DNA of 64,000 nucleotides from Salvator merianae (lineage: Eukaryota > Chordata > Lepidosauria > Squamata > Teiidae). Position 1 is the stretch's first letter. Every line of letters starts with the position of its first letter. The notes under the pieces were generated by a model. The model did not search any database. It saw nothing but the letters and a program-made list of their open reading frames with translations, and was not told where the DNA came from. The translations under genes and the position numbers were made by a program. This document shows positions 47,066 through 58,747 of this stretch, in pieces. The stretch is from NCBI GenBank assembly GCA_003586115.2, contig QVOM02000057.1, positions 2,052,163-2,116,162 on the forward strand, in the 5' to 3' direction.

Positions 47066-48571
47066 GACAGAGTTATAGCAAGCCAGGTGGATCTTTCTTA
47101 ATGTTTCCCTACTCCTTTCCTAGCCTCTCAGCTTTTCTATTTCAATTGGTTCCCCTCCTCCCTCCAAGGGGTCTCCCACAAGTTCCCTGGAAAAAAAAAT
47201 CCAAGTCTGACAATGCCTTCCTGACCACTGATTGGTCACTCACCACCTGGTTTTCCATGGCCTTGATTGGTTGTCCACCAGCAGCGTCTGTTCCCATGCT
47301 GTGATTGGTTACCTTTCTGTGCTTATGGAGCTCCCTGCCCAATGTGACTAAAGGAAAGCGTTGCTCTCAGTGTTATCTAACCCGTATGAGGAAAGGGTAG
47401 CCATTCCCAGGTTTCAGGATGGACTAGGGCAATTTTAAGTATTTTATGTCTATCCTTACAGCTTCAAAACCATCAAGACTGGTCTCATTAAGCATGTCTG
47501 ATTGCACCCTTAGGAGTCATCTCCAGGTGCCATAATTTGAAGGATTTTTCCTTCTCTTCCCTCTTTCTCAGAGTCCATCTTTGGAAAACCTTGCAATTTC
47601 ATTCTTCCTGATTGGTTTCTGATTAGCATTCTTTTTTTTCCTCTTTTTTTTAATAAGCTAATTTTCTGCGATTCAGTTGTACACGCAGGGCACATGCCAG
47701 TTTTATTGCACAGAATCTTGAATTTTTGGGAATGCGTCAGGTTAGAGTGGACACATTATTTTAAAGACCGCTGTGAGAAATCTCTCTGACCCAGATTATG
47801 GAAGTTGGAGATGAGCGGGTGTCATCCTGTTATTGTGACCATTTAAACTCTTTTCCTTTATACGTGGGGTGGGGAGGGAAGGAAATCTAAAATAATCCAG
47901 CCTGTTGTATGCTACGTGGAGGAGAAAACGTCCTCGGTGGAGCCAACCGCAAGCCCATTTAGACAGCGGAGGGGGAATCAGTCTGTTGCTCCCAGAAACG
48001 ATAAACAAATATCTGCTTTTTTTAAAAAAAGTCACTTCTGAGGAATTAGTGGATGGTTTCCTGCAACTGTATTTTGAACCACGGCACTGACAATGGTCGC
48101 TTTCCATTTCCCAAGCAAGTCTAGCTTTATTTCCAAATAAAGCAGGTTTCTAGACCTCATGGATGAGAAGGGCCCAAGGGAAAACAGTTTGAAAGTGTTG
48201 GGCATTTTATAACAGAAGAGAAAAGCTCTGAGCCTATATCTGATAGCTTTATACCTTCCTTTCCTGGCAGGTGCAGCCTTCTTCCTAAAGATTTAATGTA
48301 TGCAGGCCTTTGCGTCTTCCTATCCCATGGAAATTTGCACACAGATGCTTGCTGTTCCTAGCCATTGGAAAACAGCTTTCCAGGTGCACCAGGTTCCTTC
48401 TGAAGGTAAGTGCAGAAATGGCCCATGGGCAAAGACATCTGAATAAATTATTCTATTATTTCTCTTTCTCCTCCAGCATTTACTGTGCATATTGAGGTCA
48501 CTGGCTTGCCATTATTATACTAAACATATAATAATGTGTCCCATTATGACCTCCTCAAGCTTAGAGCTGGC

Positions 48572-48720
48572 CATGAAGGATAAGGACAAGGATCAGAATA
48601 ATTAAAGCAATCGTCTTACCTGTCGTGATGTATGGCTGTGAAAGCTGGACACTGAGAAAGAAAGGAAAGAATTTGGGGCTCCAACATGACTCTTCTATTG
48701 CAACTAAGATTGCAGCATGA
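48572..48720 (+). pseudogene. BovB/RTE-type LINE reverse transcriptase fragment
   Basis: The plus-strand frame reads AIVLPVVMYGCESWTLRKK, the conserved VMYGCESWT block near the C-terminal end of the reverse transcriptase of RTE/BovB LINEs. It then decays into frameshifts. BovB is abundant in squamates, supporting the host assignment. Confidence 0.8.
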
Positions 48721-48729
48721 AATGGATGG

Positions 48730-50150
48730 GCAAGACCCCAAGATTCAGCTTCCAATTCCATTCTGATATCCTTTCTTTTCCTTTTAAAAATCTGGTCCTT
48801 GCAAATGTTTGCTCTGTCCGAATGAGTGCAGTAAGTAAGAGCACTCCAGCCCAGTTTCAAGAGCTTTGTATGCTCTTGTACACACAATAAGTAAACAGAA
48901 ACATGAATACAGCATCTTCATTAAGATAGTCTTCTACTGAGAACCACAAGGTTGTTCTAAAGAAGCGGTACCCTCCAAACTACAGGGAACAAGTGCACTC
49001 CATAAAATGACGCAAAACAGAACCTTTAAGAGTTCAGAGCTAATTGAAATTCCAAGAAATAAATTAGCCTGCTGAGGGGAAGAAGAGGGCAAGAGACCAT
49101 TCGCCCTCCTCTATCATAGCTACACTTCTATTTCTGCATCCCATCTGCTCGCATACAAGTCCTATTGTGCGTAATGGCACTCAACCCAAGCAAAGTGAAG
49201 ACTCTGCTTTAAAAAAGGTTCAGAGGAAAATTCTCATCCTAGGAGCCCATGCAGGATCCAAACCCTCCTATTGCACAACCGTACAAGATAAGGCAGAATA
49301 AAGATGATGATGATCATTCTATAACATGATGATCATTCTATATCAAGCAAAGCACCTGAAAAAAAAAAAGATTTGAAAATAACTACAAATATCATCCTTA
49401 TTTGGATTCTTTGGATTATAAATATCAGGTTTTAATGAACGCTAGGATCGTTGTTTATTTGAACTATGGTCATCACTTTATGTAAGGATCCTTCAGGTTT
49501 AATTTTCATGTCCCTGTTTATTTGAGATGAAAGAAGCGAAGGCATCAACTAAACATTGACCACAGAATAGATGAAAGTAAAATTACCCCACTCTGAATCT
49601 AATTTGCCTGCAATGATTAATGATAATAAACTCCTGTAGAGTTGCTTCAGGAGCAATAGCAGGATAAAGAAATTTATATTTTTTATGGTGTGTGTGATCA
49701 TTAAGTCCTAATCCAAAAAAGGGAAGTTACACTGTCCTATGGGTATACCTTTTTTGTGTTGTTGTATATTTATCTGAACAAATAATTTGCAAGTTTCAGG
49801 TCTTCGCAACAAATATGTTTCTGTTTATAGGAAGCTGTGGGTGAATAGGTGAAGAAAGCTTCAGGAAATTGAGCAGATGATGAAAAACATCAATAATATC
49901 CTCATGGAGGTCTGCAGAAATGGACTGTTCTTTCATGGGGAGGCGCAGTATCTATGTTTGCACACATTTATTTTGTCTTTATATAATTAATAAATAAATG
50001 CATGCATACTTGATCATTTTCATTTGCTAAACTGGTCCATGATATGTAAAAGCTTCCATGATAAAAGTTTTGCAAGGCTGTTTAAGGTGTCAAGGGAATG
50101 ATCACTGTCTAGGGAGCATCACATTGTGTGATGCGGAAGATAGATAGACG
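48730..50150. other. AT-rich intergenic DNA, nothing recognised
   Basis: Low-GC sequence with many stops in all frames. Possibly decayed LINE sequence continuing from the BovB fragment, but no diagnostic motif remains. Confidence 0.5.
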
Positions 50151-50155
50151 TAAGC

Positions 50156-50249
50156 CTTCGGGCGAAAAATAACCTTGTAAGCTGCTTTGAGTCAGCTTCG
50201 GCCGAGAAAAGCGGGGTATAAAAACCAAGTTCTTCTTCTTCTTCTTCTA
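50156..50249 (+). mobile_element. Non-LTR retroposon 3' tail followed by (TTC)n
   Basis: The text cttgtaagctgctttgagtc, then gagaaaagcggggtataaaa, is the common reptile retroposon tail (gccgctttgag...ggtataaa). Seven TTC units follow. Confidence 0.65.
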
Positions 50250-50646
50250 ACACAGGGGGGGATGAAATAATTTCATTATTTTCCCATTGATGTTCATTGG
50301 TGGTCCTGATTTTTAAAAAATAAATCTTTATTACAGACACTCTGTTTTGCAGCCTATTCTCCCTTTTTGCAGGAGGAAATATGTTTTAACGTAAGCCATG
50401 CATTTCCTTACGCAGCATATGCAATTCATGGAACAAAATAGTTCATACATAAATTGTGTGTTTTTATATACACCCAAACTGAGCAAGAAATCCATAATTT
50501 GTACAAGGCACATTGTGTAGCTGGATATCCAATCTGATGATATGCTGACAGCCTTAAATCATGCATGCCTTATTATAATATCTACTTTGGGTGTATTCCT
50601 CTAACTACTCATAATTTAATGCTAGGTATGTACTGCATCATGGAAA

Positions 50647-50672
50647 ATTAATTAATTAATTAATTAATTAAT
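50647..50672. repeat. (TTAA)n microsatellite
   Basis: Six to seven TTAA units. Confidence 0.95.
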
Positions 50673-50714
50673 CAGCATGCTAAACGTTTCTGACTCTCAC
50701 CAGTACAGGTAGGG

Positions 50715-50933
50715 CAGTGGTTCCCAACATGGGGTATGTGTACCCCCAGTGGTACAAACCAGGTCATTAAGGGGTATGCAAAAAACCCCCTGAATAATAG
50801 TGGAAAAAGGCACATATGTCAACAGTTTTAAGACAACTATATTAATTACAAACACTTTGCTAATAAGAAGGATGCAATTTATGGAAATGGGCTGCCAAGG
50901 GGTATGCCGGTGAAAAAATGTTGGGGACCTCTG
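50715..50933 (+). mobile_element. hAT-like MITE with target-site duplication
   Basis: Terminal inverted repeats CAGTGGTTCCCAACA and TGTTGGGGACCTCTG bound a 219-bp non-coding element. Flanks aggtaggg and agttaggg are a 7-of-8 match, as expected for an 8-bp hAT target-site duplication. The same element is nested at 2,568-2,768. Confidence 0.85.
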
Positions 50934-51189
50934 AGTTAGGGGAACTTTGCATCCATCCAAGTGAAGTATAGATGTATTTTTTGAATGCAGTTCAAAAAAA
51001 TACAGTTTGGTAGTACAATTCTACAAGTTTCATACCCCCCCCAAGAAAAATCCCTGAAGAAATCAGACCAAGACTATATATAGTTTTGCCACAGAGATTA
51101 AAAACAATTGGATGCGAACAGACCCATTGCCCACTAATGGTGTGATTTTGTTTTACCAATACTGATGATGGGTATGTAAATATTCTATG

Positions 51190-51360
51190 CAGGGCGGAGA
51201 GACAGGCAGGAGGTCTCTAAAGGCCATTTGGATAGAGGCAGAGCAGGTGAAGGTTTTGCCCTTGTCTTATGCTTGAGATGCGTGGAAGCAACTGGTGGGC
51301 CACTGTGTGAGATGGGATGCTGGACTAGAAAGGCTGGGGCCTGATCCAGCAGGGCTCCAT
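51190..51360 (-). mobile_element. CR1-type LINE 3'-region repeat
   Basis: Reverse complement of the 7,383 family: ggagagacaggcaggaggtc, then aaggttttgcccttgtct and gcctgatccagcagggctcc. Confidence 0.7.
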
Positions 51361-51417
51361 TTATGTGGTTAGTAAAGGCAAGTGTGCATCTTCCCAGGTC
51401 TGCATTTGACTATCTTG

Positions 51418-51559
51418 GGTCCTTTCTGCACTGGGCCTTATTCCGGATTATATCCCGGAATATATCCAGGGTAGAGCCTGCTGTAGTCTGCACCAGACTG
51501 AGGATGGTAGGCTCCTATTCTGGGATATAATCCAGAGTAAGGCCCAGTGCAGAAGGGTT
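51418..51559. mobile_element. Foldback MITE with long well-preserved inverted repeats
   Basis: The left arm ctttctgcactgggccttat followed by tccggattatatcccggaat is mirrored by the right arm attctgggatataatccaga followed by gtaaggcccagtgcagaagg, over more than 40 bases with few mismatches. There is only about 60 bp of loop. Confidence 0.85.
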
Positions 51560-52040
51560 TTGCATGCTGAATTGCAGAAGTGGGAGAAACAGCAATATGA
51601 CAAAGCCTGGGAAAGGATGAGGTCCATCCTACATTTTTTGGAGCAACACGTTACTCCCTTAGAAAGACACCCGTTAAATCACTGGTAGGCTGTGTCCTGT
51701 TCATGCCATGAATCCAAAGGTACCTCCATAATCCTTGTTTTAATTGCCCTTTGCTGCAGTAGAGGATATGAGTAAAGTTGTACTGCAGACACCCTTTTTA
51801 ATATCCGTAACCCACACTGAATTAATTACACCCTTGACCGCTTGGGTAATGACACCCTAAGCTTAGTTGGTCCCTGATGTTGGAGCATACTCTCCCAGCA
51901 AACCGAAGCATGATGGACCACAATGGATTTAGTCATGTTGGCTCAAGAAGATGGCCAAGTGGGGCAGAGGCAAGGTGGTATCTCAGAGTCTGGTGGTCCT
52001 GCTCTTCCACAGTTCATGAAATCTGACTTCCCTTTGTTTC

Positions 52041-52267
52041 ATCTGAGATCAGGTGATATCGGCCTCCAAGGCTTTCCTAACTTGCACTGGTAGATTAATC
52101 TGAGATCACGTGATATCGGCCTCCAAGGCTTTCCTAACTTGCACTGGTAGATTCATCTGAGATCAGGTGATATTGGCCTCCAAGGCTTTCCTAACTTGCA
52201 CTGGTAGATTCATCTGAGATCAGGTGATATCGGCTTCCAAGGCTCTCCTAACTTGCACTGGTAGATT
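52041..52267. repeat. 57-bp minisatellite, four units plus degenerate copies
   Basis: Units start at 52,041, 52,098, 52,155 and 52,212 (atctgagatcaggtgatatc, then ggcctccaaggctttcctaa and cttgcactggtagatt). Weaker copies appear to continue to about 52,370. In the 60-codon minus-strand frame through it, each full unit carries a stop, so it is not coding. It ends about 390 bases before the SFTP TATA box. Confidence 0.95.
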
Positions 52268-52659
52268 GGGTTTCACGGATTTACACAGTTGCACTAATAG
52301 ACTGGGGCGGTCCTTTACGGCTCCACTGACTTGACTTGCTAGACCGGGACACGCCTTTACAAGTGATTTCCAAGCGCACCTCCAAAATTTATCTGAATCC
52401 ATGTTCTTGGTCCTCCACGTCCAGGTCAGGCATTCAGACCACCAGATGATCCTTGGCCGTTAAACCTGGATACTATTTCTGTGTTCTAAAAAAATGAAGG
52501 ATAAAAAAAAAGGCAGGTAAGGGGAAAGGAGGCAGTCCAACCAAGTTAGACAAACCACTGGGTGGAGGCAAAGACACATCAGGCCTGAGCTGGATGAGAG
52601 ATAAATCATGCATGATACCAGAAATGTTCCGTTGTGCGCAAAGCTGCAATTAAGCACCG

Positions 52660-52738
52660 TATAAAAATGGGACCAGCTCCACGGAGTCCTTCAGTCTCCT
52701 CCAAAGCCGACCAACTGCTGTGCCTGGCATCACACTTG
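52660..52738 (+). promoter_or_regulatory. SFTP gene core promoter and non-coding exon 1
   Basis: A TATA box (tataaaaatgg, 52,660) lies about 30 bases before an inferred start near 52,690. The short untranslated exon ends at 52,738 in front of a perfect donor (cttg|gtgagtag). S100-fused-type genes typically have a TATA promoter, a short non-coding first exon, an EF-hand second exon and a long third exon, which is the architecture seen here. Intron 1 is then about 1,043 bases. Confidence 0.8.
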
Positions 52739-53804
52739 GTGAGTAGAAGTATTGCAGACTCTTGCAACTGAAAGGGTGGTAGATTCCGAGGGGTTGAGCT
52801 GGAGGAAAGGATTCTTTGGGGACTGAAGAAGAGAAGTGAGGGTGATCTGGGAGGAGGAACAGATTATTTCTGTGCAAAGACAAAGATAGAAGGACTTACA
52901 GTTGCCTGTTTCATAACATACCTTTGAAATCTGATCCAAGGTGTAGATTTTCACCCGTCGGATGAGGAAAAAAAGGTTAATATAGGAAAGCAACTTGAGA
53001 CAGTTTTATAAAATACTGTTAGGGACAGAAAAGGAGAGATCCTTACACTTATCCCTTTCCTCAAAGGACAAAGATTTGGGATTATTGATTTCTTGGCAGT
53101 AGCTCTGCGTCTTCTTCAGCCAACCTGAAATAGGGCTGGTTGTCTAGATTTGGGAAATTTTCCCTCTCACCTGTTTCCCATATTGGGTCCACTTCATTTC
53201 TATGGGTCTGCCATTTCTTAATTCAACTTGGTTCTCAATTCTTTCATTTAAAAATATTGTCACCTATGTATTTGCAAGCACAATTTTCCCTGCTAAACCC
53301 ATTTTCTGGAAGCATTTTTTTTTTTATTAGTATAGGCTATTTTCAGTAGAATATGCATTTTTGAGGTGAGGTTGCCTAAAATATGCTTTCCAATTAATAT
53401 ATTTTTAATGTTTATTGATGATTAATATTCTGGGATCATCAGGAGAATCCCTTCTAGTTATACCATCCCTTGACAACTCTCAAGGGATGGCTGCTAAGAA
53501 CAGGACTTTCTCAGTAATGGCCCCCTTTCTATGGAACAATCTTCCAGGGGAGATTTGCCAAGTGTCCTTTGCTGACATTTTTTAATTGAATAATTAGAGT
53601 CCCTTTGGTTCTGCAACCTGATCATAGAATGACAGAATTATGAATCCTTCTCACCTGGTTTCGGGTACCATGGTGTGATGTTCAGTTCAGTCAGGAGACG
53701 TCCAATTTCCTCCAAGGCACTTTTTGCATTGACCCAAATGAGTTTCATTTCTTGCTCTAGTGAATCCTATTTTTCTTGCAGGTCCAACCTCAACATCCTC
53801 CAAG

Positions 53805-55691
53805 ATGGCTTCCCTTCTGGACAGCATCAACACTATCACGAAGGTCTTTTACCAGTGGGCTGACTGGTATGGAGACAGCTTCACCTTGAGCCGGAGGGAG
53901 GCGAAGAAGCTGATTCAGGAGGAATTTGGTGAAGCCGTGGAGGTGAGCCAGGGATGCTTTCTGTGGCAAAACCCCAACCGCTGATCTGTCAATGTATGTT
54001 TCAGGGTGTGGGTTTTCCAGTGGTGTCTGTCTTCCAGAATTAGAGGGCCCATACACAGGGAGAGAAAACAATAACGTCAACTCTAAGAGGGCTAACCTTG
54101 GTTTTCAATCTTTCAGGGCCTTTGGGACTCTCAGGCACTTGATTTGATTTCCGAGCATCTGGAGAACAAGGAAGAAGGCCTGTTTGACTTCAACAACTAC
54201 CTTGACCTTATCTTCTGCGTGGCGAGGGCCTGCTGTAATTGCCCGGAGGGCCGAGAGAGCCGTCTTCCAAGGGGAGAAGATACTGTGACCCCCTGGGGGG
54301 AAGAGAGGGTGGGTCGGCGGACAGAAGAAGGAGCAAATGCCCGGAGAAGAAGAGACTCAACCCAGGCTGCTCTTCGCCCAACAGAGTTTCCCCGAGAAGT
54401 GAGCGAGCGGAGGGATAGAGTCCCACGGGAGACGGCAGCCGGAACCCGTGACCTTAGCAACGATCACGGGAGAAGCCACCTCGTCCAAGACTGCCGGCAT
54501 CTGGAAGCCGATTACGAGACCCGATACCGTGAAGATAGGTCCACGGGGGCCGTGGGGGATCGTCAGACATCCCTGGAGCATCAGCCACAGTGGGATGAAC
54601 GAAGCTCTCGAGATCTTAGAGAGAGAGAAGAGAGCGGGAGAGGTTGTCCATCCCGTCCCTTTCAGTTCCTGGAAGGTGACGAACGAGAGCAATATTCCCA
54701 AGTCTGCACTCGAAGGAGGGATGATCTGAACATGGAGACGTACTACAATTCTGAACGCCGAGGAAGAGATGCCGAGCAGGGGAGATCTCGGGAGCCAAGA
54801 ACCACGCCGAGAGAAAGCCTTCCAAGGGGAGAAGAACCATTCGAAGACCTGGAAAGGGAGAGCGGGAACCTTAGGGCCCCAATACCTTATTCTGAGCCCC
54901 GGGAAGGTGAGAGGAGGGCTCCCCCCCAGGCGCCAGTGATGGGGAACGGTGACCGGAGAAGTCAACGATATTCCGAATCAGAGCTCCTGGAAGAGGCGTA
55001 CGCTCAGAGAACATCTGAAGCCCGAGGAAGGACCCCGAGTGAGGAAGGCCAGAGGGTGGAGAGGTTATCTAAAGCACAAAGTCCACAGAGGGTTGATGAG
55101 AGGAGACGTTCCCATGCTCAAGAAGCAGGCCTAAGAGAGGGGAGCTCGAGGCAGCTGCCATGTTGTGACGCGAGGCCCTCGGAGAGGGACGCGTTCTCTA
55201 CTAGATCTCTCCGACGTGGACCTGCCAGGAGAGACGATGGTCCCGACAGAAGACGGGCTCACGAAACCGAACCCATTGAGGGGGCCAGCGGGAGGGCAGA
55301 CAGGTCACAAGTCCGAGAACCAGAGCCGAGAGGAGATGGGCAGAGGCAGCCCTGCCGCGAGCCACGGAGCTTGGGAAGAGATGGAGAGAGGAGAAGGGTC
55401 CAGCCATTGGCACCATCCCTGAGGGAAGATGTTCCCAGGCACCACCACCAGCAGCAATACCGTGAACGCGGCTCTTTGGAGGGCAGAAGGCAACCGAGGG
55501 GGATGCAGCACGCTGAGCGTGAACCCCGAGAAGATGGGAGGGCTTCACTGCCAAGGGAGAGGGTTCAGGGACGGCAGAGGTACAGCGAGTCTGAAGACCT
55601 GGGAGGACAACGTGGTAGGAGGAGGCCCCAGCTGTACGAAGCACATGCTAGAGATGGTGAGGGGAGGGCAGAAATCGCCAGCCAGCATTGA
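53805..55691 (+). CDS. S100-fused-type protein (trichohyalin/scaffoldin/cornulin-like)
   Basis: Coding exons 53,805-53,942 and 54,117-55,691 encode 570 residues. Exon 2 starts after ttttcttgcag at 53,782, and its ATG follows 23 bases of leader. It encodes the first S100 EF-hand (MASLLDSINTITKVFYQWAD, then YGDSFTLSRREAKKLIQEEF) and ends in phase 0 at a GTGAGC donor. Exon 3 opens with the second EF-hand (GLWDSQALDLISEHLENKEE, then GLFDFNNYLDLIF), then CVARACCNC (80-88). The remainder, about 480 residues, is Arg/Glu/Ser/Gly/Asp-rich and probably disordered, with weak repeats (RYSES twice, LPRGE twice, many RRR/REPR blocks). SFTPs are structural epidermal or appendage proteins that bind keratin filaments and are cross-linked by transglutaminase. 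The second loop (residues 62-73) has E, K and N at positions 1, 3 and 12, so calcium binding is doubtful. No Gln-rich cornulin repeats or filaggrin-like units are seen; composition is nearest trichohyalin and reptile/avian scaffoldin. Its position between C2CD4D and THEM is unusual. Confidence 0.9.
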
Positions 55692-56530
55692 ATGCAGAAC
55701 CTCAAGGTCGTTACAGAGAAAGGTCCAGGATCTCCTCCAAATTAAAGGCAACAGGCTTAGAGAGAGAATTAGGAATCCCTGCTTGAAGACTGGGAAAACA
55801 AAACAAAACAGAGCTCCAAGGCAAAGAAACCAACCGCAACAAATATGAAAGCATGGCCTGGCTAACTTATTCAGATCTCTGGGACAGCCTTGTCAGGAAC
55901 AGGCTGATTTCTCAGCCAACCCTGACCTCTAGTGGTCTCAGGCAAAACTTGCAGGTAATCAGATTAGGTTTGTTGCCACCCATGGTACACAGCTTGCTCT
56001 CTGCCTACTGGAAACACTAAACTATTCTCTGTCTACTGATACTCCTGGATTTTGTGATTTGAGCTCCGATCCTGTTGGACCTTGCATTCACCCGGTGAAG
56101 ACTTCCTTGCTCCTAGCTCTGGCCTCCTCTCCTGCTTCCTAGCCTTGCTTCTGGTTCTGGGTGCATCTGCCCTTTGCATACAACTGAGCTCGCCACCTAG
56201 CTGTGCGTCTACTTCAGTGAGTGGTCCTGATCTTCCCCTTAGCTACGATAACCAAACAGAACCATTTGCTGGAATTTGCGCAGAACTGTGAATCCAGATC
56301 ACGAGCTCTTCACATGTCAAAATGAGTTCAAAACCTGGATGCCTCATAGGAACAGGCTCCATGAGCCAAAAGTGCCTGGATCCTCTATAATGCACAGCAC
56401 GGAACACCCTCTGGCTTCAAAGACTAAAAAGATGAAACTGTGGGGGTGTGGGTCAGTCAGTTCTCTGCAGCACATTCAGTAGGTTAGATCCTTCTCAATT
56501 TCATGTAATGCAATAAAAAAAAATGGCAAC
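55692..56530 (+). other. SFTP gene 3' untranslated region
   Basis: After the TGA at 55,689-55,691 no further S100-like or EDC-like frame is seen. The first good polyadenylation signal is AATAAA at 56,512-56,517, giving a 3'UTR of about 840 bases. Confidence 0.55.
56512..56517 (+). terminator. Polyadenylation signal AATAAA
   Basis: Canonical hexamer downstream of the SFTP stop codon with no earlier canonical signal in the interval. It is followed by an A-run, so chance occurrence is possible. Confidence 0.5.
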
Positions 56531-56914
56531 TTAGACTAGACTGCGAAGTCTTTCATGTGCAAAATCAAATGATTTTCCTTTAGAAACACTCAAAAGGGTG
56601 GTATTTCCTGGGGGTTTAAAGTAGGACTGAGGAAACAAGGCCCGTCTAGATGTTGCTGAGAAGAAACTCTTGCCATCCTGACCCCACACTTTCCAGGGTT
56701 GATGAATATTTCAGTTCCACATTTTCTGGGAGACTCTGGGTGAACCTCTTCTGCATTAAAGGGCCTGTCATCTGAAATCCTTCCAGCCGGAGAATGAACA
56801 TGAAGACTTCCCCCATGCAGGCATCCATGTCACCATGGAACTATAATGCTGTGCTTAACTGTTGTGGGAGCACAGATCAGCCAAAGATGCATTCACATTT
56901 TTTTTTAAACTAAG

Positions 56915-57180
56915 GCTCTTTGAGGTGGCTTAGAGACGGTTTGCAGGTGGGATTGTTCAGACACCAGTCTGACCCTCCCCTTCTCATGAACATTCTGGGG
57001 GTCGAAAAAGGGGATTAGAGATGGGATGAGAACATGAGAGCCACACGCTGCCTTCCCTAAGGCACTTTTGAGTCACTTTTTGTGCTCTGTGTGAATGACG
57101 CTTTCAGGACAGCTTAGAGGCAGTTGGCAAGTGGGATCATTCACACACCAGTCTGCCCCTCCCCCTACGAACATTCTACC
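56915..57180 (+). repeat. Foldback-type interspersed repeat, two tandem copies
   Basis: Copy one (ggtggcttagagacgg, then ggtgggattgttcag, caccagtctg, catgaacattctg) and copy two (cagcttagaggcag, then gtgggatcattcacacacca, gtctgcccctcccc) are about 180 bases apart. They match the minus-strand copy at 99-208. Confidence 0.7.
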
Positions 57181-57738
57181 CTGCAGAAGGTGGACTGGAG
57201 ATTTTATATTTTATTCACTCATGTCAAAAGCATCCTCAGGAGTAGATTTTAAGAAATACATGTGTGAATTTAAGAATTATATAAAACACAGGTATGCAAT
57301 TACAAGAGATAGATACATATATTAAAGAAATAAATATATATTTTTTTCCTATACAGAAGCCAGAAACATCAATAGCATTAGGGCTGCAAAAGCAGCAGAT
57401 TCTCGTAGTTGTACTGCACTGTGCTGGGTACTTTGGACAGGTGTACAAACGTGCATTTGTTCGTAGTTCAGCACAAGATGGAGTAGCGCCTGGGAAGCCC
57501 CATTTATTTAAAGTTTCATAGGATCGGGCTACCCCTGTTCGTAACCTATCCAGTGTTCCCAAACTTCCCAGCTGGCATTAGGGCCTGTTGTTCTGATGGA
57601 TCCATCCACTGGGAATCTTTCATGCTTCTCCACAGATCAAAGCTGAGGCTAGGGAAGCTATTTCATGATTTCAGCCTCCGGTGAGCAGGATGAGGTCCAT
57701 ATAGAAGGTGTCATTCAGAGGTTACGGATATGGATTTT

Positions 57739-57935
57739 TTCACCATAGGCTGCTGCTTCTCTGCGGACTACTGGTGGAGGAATCCTGGTCAAATGGTCTA
57801 CTTTATCCTGAGGGGTGGGCTTCAGGCATCCCGTGATCAGCCTACAGGTGTTAGTCAGAGAGACATCTACCTGTCCAGCGGATGCTGGTTTATACCATAC
57901 CAGGCAGGCATATTCACCAGCTGAATGGCAGAGCT
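57739..57935 (-). pseudogene. Non-LTR retrotransposon reverse transcriptase C-terminal fragment
   Basis: The minus-strand frame reads CHSAGEYACLVWYKPASAGQ, then VDVSLTNTCRLITGCLKPTP and PPPVVRREAA. The EYA-VWYK and TCRLITGCLKPTP blocks are typical of the region after the reverse transcriptase core in animal LINEs. It is truncated on both sides. Confidence 0.75.
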
Positions 57936-58387
57936 GGGACTGGAACAATGGGGCCACACCTACCATATCAGAGGCACTTCCGAGACACTTGAGTTTGGGT
58001 TTGTTTGTTTTTTTGCAGGAAAAGCTAAATTCCCCTGCCCACCTTAGTCTGCTTGGGAATAGCATCGTACCATTGCAAATGTCCATACCAAGTAGTGCCT
58101 CCACTTGTCTTACACGGTTGTCCTGCAGTCTGGGCAACCCACAATAATTCTAGAGGTGCTGTACTATGGAATATCTCCAAACAGTGAAATAAACAAGGAA
58201 TGCTTGGAGGTAGGCTATTTGTTAGTGCTGGACTTCCACTGGTTGAAGCTATTCCCTTAAAGCAACACTTCTGGACATATAAGGAGACCGTGCCCCTGGA
58301 AAACAGCAGCAGGATCCCATACGGACCACTATCACAGATAAAAGGAGGGGCACCTTTTATCATATGTGGTGGACTTGTACAGAAAGC

Positions 58388-58418
58388 AAAAATAAATAAA
58401 TAAATAAATAAATAAATG
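58388..58418. repeat. (AAAT)n microsatellite
   Basis: Seven AAAT/AATA units inside the L1 fragment. Confidence 0.95.
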
Positions 58419-58747
58419 AGGGTGCAAATATTTACAGTTATGCAGCAGATCTGAAAGACGAACATTCCTTTTAAGCCAGAATTTTACCTATTAGTGATGA
58501 TAGAAAATAAATTTGATGATGATAATGTTTTAATGCAAAATATGGTAACCGCAGCTAGAATTGTATACGCACAGGAATAGAAAGGGGATAAAATACCAAC
58601 GGTGGATGATTGGTTGGTTAAAATGAGGGACCTTGCCGAGATGGACAAATTGAATAACTGACTTGAGAAGTAAGACAGTTGATAGGTTTTATAAAAACTG
58701 GAAACCCTTTGTTGACTTTCTGCAAGTACCCGAAAGTGGACTTCATA

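Noticed and set aside
52220..52402. 60-residue minus-strand frame with helix-like repeats
   Set aside because: It lies on the edge of the 57-bp minisatellite, and each full unit carries an in-frame stop.
54197..55511. Alternative-frame open frames over the SFTP exon 3
   Set aside because: Shadows of a stop-poor Arg-rich reading frame; only the frame continuous with the EF-hand exon makes sense.
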